Positions 1 through 8,645 of a stretch of DNA of 64,000 nucleotides are shown in pieces; position 1 is the stretch's first letter, and each line of letters starts with the position of its first letter. Origin of the DNA: CAG-632 sp963626805 (GTDB lineage: Bacteria; Bacillota; Clostridia; Lachnospirales; Lachnospiraceae); NCBI GenBank assembly GCA_963626805.1, contig CAVFXS010000039.1, forward strand, positions 1 through 64,000, in the 5' to 3' direction. Made by a program: the position numbers and the translations under genes. The notes under the pieces were generated by a model. The model had not been told where the DNA came from. It made no database searches and saw only the letters and a program-made list of their open reading frames with translations.

Positions 1-98
1 TGGTGCTCTGGGAAGACATAACTATTTTTTAATTACATTTTGCGGAAACTCAAGTCAGTCCGAAAAGCGGATCATCCAGCCGGAGAATCATTTCTCCG

Positions 99-1028
99 TC
101 ACAGCCTCGAAAGCAGCCATCCGATCACAGGGATGGTAACCACCGACAATGCCGTTGATATAAACACCCCGACCGAGGTCAGTCTGGTATTACCTTTGTA
201 CTGATTGCTCAGCATAACTGCCAGAGAGGCCACCGGCATAGCTGCCGTCATGGTTGCAACTCCGATCAGCAACGGATCCGCTGTCACCAGCTTTATCAGA
301 AAATATGTAATTACCGGAAGTACGATCAGACGCAGAACGCTCATCCAGTAGATGCGTCCTTCCCGGAATACCTCCTTTAACGGAATTTCCGCCAGAGAGG
401 CACCCAGCACCAGCATGGAAAGCGGCGTAGTCAACGTTCCCACAACATCCAGTGTCTGTTCCACCACCTGTGGCACATGAAACCGGACAGCAAAAAATAC
501 CAGTGCCAGTATAGATGCCATGATTCCAGGACTTAACAGGTTTTTCGGATTGAATCCCGCTGTCCGCTCCTCATTTCCGGATATCAAAATAATTCCATAT
601 GAGAAGGCCAGAAGATTAAATGGAAGATTAAAGATTGCTGATAGAAAGATAGCCTTTGTGCCGTATAATGCCTCCATAATCGGATATCCCATAAATGCAC
701 AATTACTGAAAATGAGCATAAACTGACAGGTTCCCCGCTGCTCCTTCGGTACACGGCTGAGCCGGGTCAGCACCCAGGCAAGTCCGATCATAACCGCATA
801 GAATCCCAGTCCGGCCAGAAAGAAATGAAATACCTCCGAAAGACTGCCCTTGTCCATGTTTTCAAACACAGACGCAAGAATCAGCGCCGGCAGTGATACA
901 TGAACCACCAGTGCAGAAAGCTTACCGTTTGTCTTCGGATCGATCATGCCTTTTTTCGCCAGACCGTATCCCAATATCAGGAGCAGAAACAGTTCCGCCA
1001 TTGTGTTAACCACAACCATTATGTCCAT
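99..1028 (-). CDS. AEC family transporter
   Basis: Predicted secondary transporter of the auxin efflux carrier family, whose bacterial members move malate, malonate or similar small organic acids across the cytoplasmic membrane. The 309-residue length is normal for the family. About ten hydrophobic helices fall into two blocks. The first block carries the family-like segment NCAFMGYPIMEALYG and the last block carries MTAAMPVASLAVMLSNQY. The start codon shares its A with the stop of the upstream CBS-domain gene (TAATG), so the two are probably translationally coupled. It is the last gene of the nnrD-alr-mazF operon. The substrate cannot be read from the sequence. Confidence 0.88.
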   Translation of the reverse strand: MDIMVVVNTMAELFLLLILGYGLAKKGMIDPKTNGKLSALVVHVSLPALILASVFENMDKGSLSEVFHFFLAGLGFYAVMIGLAWVLTRLSRVPKEQRGTCQFMLIFSNCAFMGYPIMEALYGTKAIFLSAIFNLPFNLLAFSYGIILISGNEERTAGFNPKNLLSPGIMASILALVFFAVRFHVPQVVEQTLDVVGTLTTPLSMLVLGASLAEIPLKEVFREGRIYWMSVLRLIVLPVITYFLIKLVTADPLLIGVATMTAAMPVASLAVMLSNQYKGNTRLTSVGVFISTALSVVTIPVIGWLLSRL

Positions 1029-1879
1029 TATTTTTCTTTTTCCTTCGTGTCCTCTTGTATTTTGGTCACTTTAACCTGGACGATCATCTTATCATGGATA
1101 TCAATCGGCTGGAACGAATAGCCCTGATATATAATATTAATCTCTTCATTTTCCATCGGAAGTCTTCCGAGCTCATATAACAGGAAGCCGTTCAGGGTAT
1201 CAATATCTTCATCCGGGAACTCTATTCCAAGCAGATCGGCAATCTCATCCAGCCGTGCCATTCCCCGCATCAGATAAGCATCCTCCTGACCAAGTTTAAT
1301 AATATCATGCTCCTCTTCGTCATATTCGTCTAGAATATTTCCGACAATTACCTCCAGAATATCCTCCATTGCCACGATGCCCTCTGTCTGTCCGTATTCA
1401 TCTACAACAATGGCCATATGTATCTTCTTCGTCTGCATATCCTTAAATAGCTTACTGATCCGCTGTGTCGGATGTACAAAAAACGGTTCCCTGGCGATCT
1501 CCGCCAGACTCGTCTCTTTATCCTTCATGTAATAACGCATGGCGTCTTTTAAATGCAGGACTCCTATGATATTATCCAGATCCTCCTCATATAACGGATA
1601 TCTGGAAAATCCATTCTCCAGCATAATATTCATCGCCTCTTCCAGACTTAAAGCAGCATCTATCCCCTCTACCTTCTGTCTGGAGCTCATAACATCCCTG
1701 GCTTCCTTATCGCCAAATTCGAAGATATTATTGATCATTTCCGCTTCGTCTTCCAGAATCACACCCTGTTCGTGTCCTTCTGTTACCATGGAACGGATCT
1801 CATCCTCTACCTGCTCTTCATAGTTTGTTTTGTTCCGAAACATCTTCCGAAACAAGCGACTGGGACCATTTTGGCTCAT
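1028..1879 (-). CDS. CorC/HlyC-type CBS-domain protein
   Basis: A soluble protein of 283 residues with two CBS domains (roughly residues 65-185) and a C-terminal CorC_HlyC transporter-associated domain (roughly 205-280). Such proteins relate to magnesium/cobalt efflux accessory proteins like CorC and to the cytoplasmic half of CNNM/hemolysin-III-like membrane proteins. The N-terminal CNNM (DUF21) membrane domain is absent, so it must act as a soluble partner or sensor. I place the start at the ATG at 1879 because an AAAGGAG site lies 8 nt upstream; a GTG at 1900 lies before that site and is unlikely. It overlaps the AEC transporter gene by one base, which suggests a shared role in ion or metabolite transport. 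Confidence 0.87.
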   Translation of the reverse strand: MSQNGPSRLFRKMFRNKTNYEEQVEDEIRSMVTEGHEQGVILEDEAEMINNIFEFGDKEARDVMSSRQKVEGIDAALSLEEAMNIMLENGFSRYPLYEEDLDNIIGVLHLKDAMRYYMKDKETSLAEIAREPFFVHPTQRISKLFKDMQTKKIHMAIVVDEYGQTEGIVAMEDILEVIVGNILDEYDEEEHDIIKLGQEDAYLMRGMARLDEIADLLGIEFPDEDIDTLNGFLLYELGRLPMENEEINIIYQGYSFQPIDIHDKMIVQVKVTKIQEDTKEKEK

Positions 1880-1966
1880 CTGTTCGTTCTCCTTTCGCAC
1901 GAATCACTTATCAATCAATTATTATCATTATCAAAATACCATGTTTTTCCTTATGCCGTCAATTCC

Positions 1967-2311
1967 TTATGTAAGTTCCAGACTGATCATAAGGGCGACA
2001 TCCACCTGCTGCATAATTTCACCATCCAGATGACAGACCTTCTCACGCAATCTTTTCTTATCGATCGTCCGAATCTGCTCCAGCAGAATGATCGAGTCTC
2101 GGATGATCTCACACCGCCGGCAATCCAGCTCAATATGCGTCGGAAGCTTTGCCTTTGTCATCTTACTTGTAATGGCTGCAACGATCACCGTGGAGCTGTG
2201 ACGGTTGCCCGCTTCATTCTGTATCACCAGTACCGGTCTTACGCCTCCCTGCTCCGAACCTACGACCGGTCTCAAATCTGCATAATATATATCGCCACGT
2301 TTAATAATCAT
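1967..2311 (-). CDS. MazF/PemK-type endoribonuclease toxin (NdoA-like)
   Basis: Toxin of the MazF/PemK family, a sequence-specific mRNA interferase. The 114 residues match the family length. The conserved blocks are present: RGDIYYADL at the N terminus, GGVRPVLVIQN with the catalytic-type arginine, and HSSTVIVAAITSK with the active-site threonine, so it looks intact. The start at 2311 has GGAG 8 nt upstream. In Bacillus subtilis ndoA also lies just downstream of alr, but there the antitoxin gene ndoAI sits between them. Here only 74 nt separate alr and mazF and they encode no antitoxin-sized frame. The antitoxin is therefore elsewhere, or the toxin is controlled some other way. Confidence 0.93.
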   Translation of the reverse strand: MIIKRGDIYYADLRPVVGSEQGGVRPVLVIQNEAGNRHSSTVIVAAITSKMTKAKLPTHIELDCRRCEIIRDSIILLEQIRTIDKKRLREKVCHLDGEIMQQVDVALMISLELT

Positions 2312-2385
2312 GTTTCACACTCCAGACTTTATTTACTGATTAGAGTATTTCCAAAGTTATCCAGAGTATTCACTATCTTCATTTC

Positions 2386-3582
2386 TTAATCATTCCACGC
2401 ATTCTCATTCCACTGATACGGAGTTTCCGCCAGATAATCCAGCACGCCTGCCTGCTGTCCGTTTAATGTATAAATCCGTGGAATCCTTCTGGTCATGCCA
2501 CAGACAAACTCATAATTAAAGCTTGCGCTTGCATCCGCAATCTCCTCGACCGGAATCATTTCTTTTCCGTCTCTGCCAAACAGAGTAACCGTATCCTCCA
2601 CCTCTACGCCCGGAATATCCGTCACATCCACCATGAACTGATCCATACAGATTCGTCCGATAATCGGTGCCGACTTACCATGGATCAGGACTCTGCCCTG
2701 ATTTGACAGTGCCCGCTTGTAACCATCCGCATATCCGACCGGAACCGTTGCCACCCGTGTTTCTTTTTTCGTTACATAGGTCCATCCATATCCGATTCCT
2801 GTACCGGCCGGTACCGTTTTCAGATATGTGATCTTACTGCGAAGTGACATTGCCGGGATCAGAGCTGCACTCTCTTTCTCCACTTCCTCTGACGGATATA
2901 AGCCATATGTACTGATGCCGGAGCGGACCATATCCAGTCCCAGATCTCCGCATTCCATGATTGCCGCACTGTTTGCCGCATGCCGGATAGGGAACCGGAT
3001 ATCTTCTGCTTCCAACGCACCGAGCATATACCGGAACTGATTTAACTGATACTCAAATGCATCCTTGTTTCTCTCATCCGCTTTTGCAAAATGCGTAAAT
3101 ATACCCTCCAGTTCAATTCCCGGAAGCTCTGCGATCTTCTTAATATCTTCAATCGCCGCATGATTACACGGAAATCCGATCCGGCTCATCCCGGTGTCTA
3201 TTTTAATATGTACTTTGGCCTTCTGACCCATACGCACTGCCGTTTCCGACAACCGGGCGGCATCTTTCAGGCTGAAAATATTGATCGTAATCCGATTCTT
3301 TATCAGCTCCTCAAACTCCTCCGGCATACAGGCACCAAGCACCAGAATCGGTGTCTGAATGCCATATCTTCTAAGCTCCGCTCCCTCTGCCAGATGTGCG
3401 ACCGCATAATAATCTGCCAGATCCTCCAGAACCCTTGCTACCGCAACTGCTCCATGTCCATATGCGTCCGCCTTTATAACTGCCAGCAACAGGGTGGTCG
3501 GCCGGATATGCTGCCTCATTTCCATTATATTATGCCGGACGGCATCTAAGTCCACTTCTGCCTGTACATTATACCAGTTCAT
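2386..3582 (-). CDS. alr: alanine racemase
   Basis: Pyridoxal-phosphate enzyme that interconverts L- and D-alanine, supplying D-alanine for peptidoglycan. The PLP lysine is K37 in AVIKADAYGHG. The second catalytic base region is GYGWTYVTKKETRVATVPVG, followed by YADGYKR, and the C-terminal beta domain holds GRICMDQFMVDVT. The 398-residue length is typical. GGAG lies 7 nt before the ATG at 3582. The gene overlaps the end of nnrD by 14 nt, so the two are cotranscribed and probably coupled. The nnrD-alr-mazF order resembles the alr region of other Firmicutes. Confidence 0.97.
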   Translation of the reverse strand: MNWYNVQAEVDLDAVRHNIMEMRQHIRPTTLLLAVIKADAYGHGAVAVARVLEDLADYYAVAHLAEGAELRRYGIQTPILVLGACMPEEFEELIKNRITINIFSLKDAARLSETAVRMGQKAKVHIKIDTGMSRIGFPCNHAAIEDIKKIAELPGIELEGIFTHFAKADERNKDAFEYQLNQFRYMLGALEAEDIRFPIRHAANSAAIMECGDLGLDMVRSGISTYGLYPSEEVEKESAALIPAMSLRSKITYLKTVPAGTGIGYGWTYVTKKETRVATVPVGYADGYKRALSNQGRVLIHGKSAPIIGRICMDQFMVDVTDIPGVEVEDTVTLFGRDGKEMIPVEEIADASASFNYEFVCGMTRRIPRIYTLNGQQAGVLDYLAETPYQWNENAWND

Positions 3583-5155
3583 GATAATTCTCCTGCTTCC
3601 CTTCTATATAAATATCCCTTAATACGGACTCCAGTCCGCTGATAATATCGCCTGCCAGCATGGATGCGGCTCCCCGCAGCTCCGATGCCCGGTCACCTGC
3701 CAGTCCATGAAGAAATACACCGGTTCTGGCCGCCTCTGCGGGTGTCAGCCCCTGTGCTGTCAATGCTGCGATCACACCTGTCAGTACATCTCCGGAACCT
3801 CCGGTCGCCATCCCGTCATTTCCGGACAGATTCAGATATGAGGCTTCCTCATCCGGTACTGCCACCACTGTGTGTGCATCTTTCATGACACAGATCACCT
3901 GATTCTCCTGTGCAAACCGCCGGGTCTCTTCCCATGGACATTGCTTCAGATCTCCGATCCTGCGACCACTGATCCGTTCCATCTCCTTCATATGCGGAGT
4001 CAGGATCAGGTCTGCTGCTGCGGTTCTCTGTTTCCGCCATCCGGTCTCCCCGGAAAGAATCGTAATCGCATCTGCATCCAGAATCACAGGACATGCCGCC
4101 TGTATTCCCTGCTTCACCAGCCTGTGCCCGGTCTCTCCGGTTCCAATGCCCGGTCCAAGCACCATGCAATCTGCCCATGCAGCCGCTTCCTTCACCATAA
4201 CCTCTGCTTCCTCAGCACTCTGATACACCTGAAGAAGTGCCTCCGGAAGCCGTTTCTGGATTGCTTCCCGATTATTGATATGTGTGACCACCCTTACCAG
4301 TCCGCATCCGGTCCGGTAAGCAGCCTCTGCACTCAGTAATGCCGCTCCGCATACCGTCTCACTGCCCGCAACTATGGCAACCTTACCGAAGGTACCTTTA
4401 TTGCCGCCTGACTTCCGTATCGGGAGCAGCCCCTTCAGTTCGTCCGGTTCATATGCATAGCATGCAAAGGACTGCTTTTCAAAGACAGCGGCCGGGAATC
4501 CGATATCCGCAACGATCACGTCCCCGCAATAATCCGGTCCTTCGCCCAGAAGCTGTCCGGTCTTCATGCAGCCGAATGTCACAGTCAGATCTGCCCGAAA
4601 TGCCGTCCCATATAAATGGCCGGTCGTACTGTCTATTCCTGTCGGCATATCCACTGCACATTTTAATCCGCCAAGTGCATTCAGTGCTTCCAGCACTTCC
4701 TTCTGCGGTGACACGATCTCCCGGTGCAACCCGACACCAAACAGTGCATCAACCACCACATCATATCGTGGCTGCTTCCACTGCTCCATCTCTTCTGCCG
4801 TAATTCCTTCTTTTATATCTATATGAAGCTGCTGCAGAATATGTTTCTGCTGCTGATACTGCTCCGATTCCCGTTTTAAGCCGCCAACCTGATACACATC
4901 CACACGACAGCCCTGTTCAGACAGCAGTCGTGCGATCGCCAGTCCGTCTCCACCGTTATTTCCGCCTTCCGTAACGACCAGAACCGCCGGTGCATGATGA
5001 CAGCCGAACAGATCCAGCTCTTCCATATAATCCATCAGTACCTGTACCACTGCGAGAGCTGCCCGCTCCATCAGTACCATAGACGGGATTCCGATTTCAT
5101 TGATCGTGCAGGCATCAACCGCCTGTATTTCTGTTCCTGTTGCAATTACTTTCAT
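3569..5155 (-). CDS. nnrD: bifunctional NAD(P)H-hydrate epimerase/dehydratase
   Basis: Metabolite-repair enzyme for damaged NADH and NADPH. The N-terminal YjeF_N half (residues about 1-215) epimerises the R and S hydrates and carries the phosphate-binding motif NNGGDGLAIARLL. The C-terminal half (about 235-515) is the ADP/ATP-dependent dehydratase, with GGNKGTFGKVAIVAGS and the nucleotide-binding loop GMATGGSGDVLTG. At 528 residues the fused length is normal. GGAG lies 9 nt before the ATG. It is the first gene of the operon and follows a near-consensus promoter at 5179-5207. The fused form is often called nnr or yjeF as well as nnrD. Confidence 0.95.
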   Translation of the reverse strand: MKVIATGTEIQAVDACTINEIGIPSMVLMERAALAVVQVLMDYMEELDLFGCHHAPAVLVVTEGGNNGGDGLAIARLLSEQGCRVDVYQVGGLKRESEQYQQQKHILQQLHIDIKEGITAEEMEQWKQPRYDVVVDALFGVGLHREIVSPQKEVLEALNALGGLKCAVDMPTGIDSTTGHLYGTAFRADLTVTFGCMKTGQLLGEGPDYCGDVIVADIGFPAAVFEKQSFACYAYEPDELKGLLPIRKSGGNKGTFGKVAIVAGSETVCGAALLSAEAAYRTGCGLVRVVTHINNREAIQKRLPEALLQVYQSAEEAEVMVKEAAAWADCMVLGPGIGTGETGHRLVKQGIQAACPVILDADAITILSGETGWRKQRTAAADLILTPHMKEMERISGRRIGDLKQCPWEETRRFAQENQVICVMKDAHTVVAVPDEEASYLNLSGNDGMATGGSGDVLTGVIAALTAQGLTPAEAARTGVFLHGLAGDRASELRGAASMLAGDIISGLESVLRDIYIEGKQENYHELV

Positions 5156-5178
5156 GATTTCAGTCTCCTTTTCTCCTC

Positions 5179-5207
5179 ATCATAAGCTTATGGTATGGAT
5201 TTGTCAA
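5179..5207 (-). promoter_or_regulatory. promoter of the nnrD-alr-mazF operon
   Basis: On the minus strand a perfect TTGACA (5202-5207) is followed after 17 nt by TATGAT (5179-5184). The predicted start of transcription lies about 20 nt before the nnrD start codon. It is the only strong promoter seen ahead of the five-gene minus-strand cluster. Confidence 0.75.
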
Positions 5208-5225
5208 ACCCCTGCTGCTTTTCCC

Positions 5226-5255
5226 TTGTATCTCCACATCTTTCTATGATATAAT
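5226..5255 (+). promoter_or_regulatory. promoter of the ABC-F gene
   Basis: TTGTAT (5226-5231) and a perfect TATAAT (5250-5255) are spaced 18 nt apart, 39 nt before the ABC-F start codon. It is divergent from the nnrD promoter, with less than 20 nt between the two -35 elements. Confidence 0.6.
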
Positions 5256-5293
5256 TGTGAAATATATGAGTTAAAAGATTGGAGGAAACATCC

Positions 5294-7228
5294 ATGATTC
5301 TGGCATGCCAGTCAGTTTCCAAGTCATTTGGAGTCAAGGAAGTATTAAAGAATATTCAATTTCACATAGAGGATCACGAAAAAGCAGCACTTGTCGGTAT
5401 CAATGGTGCCGGAAAATCAACCCTTCTTAAGATCATCATGGGTGAAGAATCCGCTGATTCCGGTCAGGTAACGCTCGGCAAGGACAAAACCATCGGTTAT
5501 CTGGCACAGCAGCAGGAGCATTCCTATCAGCATACGATCTATGAGGAAATGCTTTCCGTAAAACAACATATTATCGAGCTGGATCGTCAGATCCGTGACA
5601 CCGAGGCAGCCATGAAGCATGTGGAAGGTGACGAGCTTACCAGACTTCTGGACACCTATACCCGTCTGAATCATGAGTTTGAACAGCTGAACGGCTATGC
5701 CTACAAGAGTGAGATCAACGGTGTCTTAAAGGGTCTGGGATTTCAGGAGTCTGATTATGATACGAAGATCTCTACCCTTTCCGGCGGTCAGAAGACCCGC
5801 GTGGCCCTTGGCAGACTTCTTTTAAGTCATCCGGATATCATATTACTGGATGAGCCGACTAACCATCTGGATATGGACTCCATCTCCTGGCTGGAGACTT
5901 ATCTGACCAATTATGACGGAGCCGTTCTGATCGTATCCCATGACCGTTATTTTTTGGACCGCATTGTTACCAAGGTTATTGAACTGGAATTCGGCACCAG
6001 CCGTGTTTATAATGGAAACTATAGCTACTACGCTTCCAAACGGGAAGAGATTCGAGCCAGCGAGATGAAAGCCTATTTCAACCAACAGGCCGAAATCAAG
6101 CATCAGGAAGAGGTCATTGCCAAGCTGAAATCCTTCAACCGGGAGAAATCTATCAAGCGGGCGGAAAGTCGTGAAAAGATGCTCAGCCACATTCAGGTAC
6201 TAGATAAACCACAGGAGATCCGGGACGCCATGCGGATTCGCCTGGAACCGGAGGTCGAAAGCGGAAATGACGTTCTCCTGATCGAGCATCTGTCAAAATC
6301 CTTTGGCAGCCATTGTCTGTTTGAGGATCTGTCCATGGATATTAAGCGCGGAGAGCGGGTTGCCCTGATTGGGAACAACGGAACCGGTAAAACTACTATA
6401 CTAAAAATCATTAATAAATATCTCCCAAAGGATGCCGGACGGATCGTCCTCGGTTCACGGGTAAAGATCGGATATTATGATCAGGAGCATCAGGTGCTTT
6501 CTCCCGAAAAGACGATTTTTCAGGAAATCTCCGATGCTTACCCTGCATTGACCAACACCCGGATCCGAACCGTACTTGCAGCCTTCCTTTTCACCGGAGA
6601 TGATGTATTCAAACAGATCCGCGATCTAAGCGGTGGCGAACGTGGACGGGTATCCTTAGCCAAGCTGATGCTCTCCTCTGCCAATCTGCTGATCCTGGAT
6701 GAGCCGACAAACCACCTGGATATCACATCCAAGGAGATTCTGGAATCAGCACTTTGCAGTTATACCGGAACTGTCCTTTACGTGTCACATGACCGATATT
6801 TCATTAATAAAACAGCTACCAGAATCCTGGATCTGACCGGACAGCATTTGAATGAATATAAGGGAAATTATGACTACTATCTGGAAAAGAAAGAGTTAGT
6901 AGAGCACCTGTATCAGGAAAGTCTCAACGGAAGCTCCGCCGGAGCTGCATCAACTGCTCCGATACCAGATACGTCCTCGGAAGCAAAGCTGAACTGGAGG
7001 GCTCAGAAGGAGGAACAGGCCCGGATCCGCAAACGCGAGAACGACTTAAAAAAGCTGGAGGATAGGATTGAAGAACTGGAAACCCGCTGTCAGGAGCTGA
7101 CAGATGAGATGTGCCTGCCGGAGGTTGCTGTTAACGCTGCCCGGTGCATGGAGCTTGCAAAAGAGAAAGAAGAAGCGGAAGCCACCCTGGAAGCCTTATA
7201 CGAGGAGTGGGGAACTTATGCTGACTGA
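5294..7228 (+). CDS. ABC-F family ATP-binding protein
   Basis: Soluble tandem-ATPase protein of the ABC-F family, which acts on ribosomes rather than in transport. Some members are antibiotic-resistance factors and others are housekeeping translation factors. Domain 1 has Walker A GINGAGKST (about residue 35), signature LSGGQKTRVALG and Walker B DIILLDEPTNHLD. Domain 2 has GNNGTGKTT, LSGGERGRVSLAK and LLILDEPTNHLD. A charged linker joins the domains and a coiled-coil C-terminal extension follows residue about 560, as in Bacillus YdiF. I set the start at ATG 5294 because GGAGG (5281-5285) lies 8 nt upstream; an in-frame TTG at 5279 overlaps that site and is rejected. The product has 644 residues. 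There are no transmembrane segments. Confidence 0.94.
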   Translation: MILACQSVSKSFGVKEVLKNIQFHIEDHEKAALVGINGAGKSTLLKIIMGEESADSGQVTLGKDKTIGYLAQQQEHSYQHTIYEEMLSVKQHIIELDRQIRDTEAAMKHVEGDELTRLLDTYTRLNHEFEQLNGYAYKSEINGVLKGLGFQESDYDTKISTLSGGQKTRVALGRLLLSHPDIILLDEPTNHLDMDSISWLETYLTNYDGAVLIVSHDRYFLDRIVTKVIELEFGTSRVYNGNYSYYASKREEIRASEMKAYFNQQAEIKHQEEVIAKLKSFNREKSIKRAESREKMLSHIQVLDKPQEIRDAMRIRLEPEVESGNDVLLIEHLSKSFGSHCLFEDLSMDIKRGERVALIGNNGTGKTTILKIINKYLPKDAGRIVLGSRVKIGYYDQEHQVLSPEKTIFQEISDAYPALTNTRIRTVLAAFLFTGDDVFKQIRDLSGGERGRVSLAKLMLSSANLLILDEPTNHLDITSKEILESALCSYTGTVLYVSHDRYFINKTATRILDLTGQHLNEYKGNYDYYLEKKELVEHLYQESLNGSSAGAASTAPIPDTSSEAKLNWRAQKEEQARIRKRENDLKKLEDRIEELETRCQELTDEMCLPEVAVNAARCMELAKEKEEAEATLEALYEEWGTYAD

Positions 7229-7255
7229 TCATGATCAGTATATCGGAGGTTCATT

Positions 7256-8536
7256 ATGAAATTTGGAAATCAATTAAACAAGCATAAAAATCTGATTTTT
7301 TTGTGCATCCTTGCAACTGCCATCCTGACCCTGTTTATCATTTTTATCGGTCAGTATGTCAAAGATCTGTCGGGAAATCAGGCGAATATTATTTTTAATA
7401 AAGGAATCGATTTCTTCGCTGACTATTTCAATGTCACCTATTATTCCAAGGATCTGGATCCATACCACAATGCCTATAACGGACCGGAAGAAAAAGCATA
7501 TTTCCCACTTACCTACGTCATCTTCTACTGGTTCAGCCAACTGATCGATTATAAGTCTCTGGAAGTATCGACTCCGACCGATCATATGCAGATCCTGTCT
7601 GCCATACTGATCATGTCCGGATTCTGTATGATTCTTTTTCTGGCACTGGAACAGTTATCTACCTTAAAACGCGGATACCGTTATCTGCTGCTTATGACCT
7701 TTTCCCTCTCCGGCATCTTTCTGTTCTCCTTTGAACGTGGAAACTCCATTCTCATCGCTGCCGGATGTATGGTTATTTTTCTAGCCACTTATACTTCTGA
7801 AAATCCGCTACTTCGTGAGCTTGGTTATATCGCACTGGCACTGGCTGCCGCCCTGAAGGGATACCCTGCGATTCTCGGCTTATTGCTGATCTACCGTAGG
7901 GAATACAAGGCAGCCATCCGGCTATTGATTTACGGTGTTGGTTTTGCATTCATTCCTTTCAAGTTCCTGCCGGGCGGATTTCATGAGAATCTGAACATCT
8001 TCCGTGCGAATGTAAAGCTGAATTCAGAAGCCTACAGCTTCATCCGGAATCCAAAGCTGGGACTTTATTATTTCCTCTCCTATGGATTATCCGAGCTTCC
8101 AAACGCGCAGAAATCACTGGAAACTTCCATGAAGACACCTGTTTACATTATCTGCATCGTCAGTCTTCTGTTAAATGCTTTTCAGGACAGTACATGGAAA
8201 AAGACAGCCCTGCTGATCTGTATTACCCTGCTGGTCCCTGCCAACTGCGGACTGTACTGTGCCCTTTATCTGTTCCCGGTCATTGTCCTGTTCTTTAATG
8301 AGGAGAACGAGCCTAAGAAATGGTACGAAATCATTTATGTTGCTTTATTTGCCCTGATCCTAAACCCGTTACAATCTATTTCCAAGCTGAACGGTCAGAA
8401 CATCGGACTGCTGATCGTTAATCTGGCAATTGTGATCCTGTTCCTGCTGCTATTTGCGGAGGCAGCTTACAAAACCGTTCATTTCATTCATGAACGGATC
8501 ATTGCAGGAAAACAAAAAGCCGTTTCCGAAACTTAA
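7256..8536 (+). CDS. GT87/DUF2029-like polytopic membrane glycosyltransferase
   Basis: Integral membrane protein of 426 residues with about ten hydrophobic helices. After the first helix comes an extracytoplasmic loop with DPYHNAYNG and AYFPLTYVIFYWFS. This pattern resembles the loop of GT-C glycosyltransferases of the GT87/DUF2029 group, which use polyprenyl-phosphate-linked sugars. Further on, RGNSILIAAGC and ALAAALKGYPAI fit the same fold. The substrate and product are unknown; a role in a cell-envelope polysaccharide or glycolipid is an inference. GGAGG lies 7 nt before the ATG. It starts 27 nt after the ABC-F gene and is probably cotranscribed with it. A two-way terminator follows. Confidence 0.65.
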   Translation: MKFGNQLNKHKNLIFLCILATAILTLFIIFIGQYVKDLSGNQANIIFNKGIDFFADYFNVTYYSKDLDPYHNAYNGPEEKAYFPLTYVIFYWFSQLIDYKSLEVSTPTDHMQILSAILIMSGFCMILFLALEQLSTLKRGYRYLLLMTFSLSGIFLFSFERGNSILIAAGCMVIFLATYTSENPLLRELGYIALALAAALKGYPAILGLLLIYRREYKAAIRLLIYGVGFAFIPFKFLPGGFHENLNIFRANVKLNSEAYSFIRNPKLGLYYFLSYGLSELPNAQKSLETSMKTPVYIICIVSLLLNAFQDSTWKKTALLICITLLVPANCGLYCALYLFPVIVLFFNEENEPKKWYEIIYVALFALILNPLQSISKLNGQNIGLLIVNLAIVILFLLLFAEAAYKTVHFIHERIIAGKQKAVSET

Positions 8537-8567
8537 AATGCTAAGATACATGATTAAACTAACATAT

Positions 8568-8601
8568 AAAACGCAGGCTGATTAATACCAGCCTGCGTTT
8601 T
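8568..8601. terminator. bidirectional intrinsic terminator
   Basis: A perfect 13-bp stem (arms 8568-8580 and 8589-8601, core ACGCAGGCTG) encloses an 8-nt loop. A-run and T-run flanks serve both directions. It lies between the convergent GT87-like gene and icd. Confidence 0.85.
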
Positions 8602-8645
8602 ATTATCCCGTCCTGTCATCATAACAGGTTCTTTATTTCTGCTTA

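Noticed and set aside
79..99. Short inverted repeat CGGAGAA/TTCTCCG after the AEC gene as terminator
   Set aside because: It lacks a T-run, so I do not call it a terminator.
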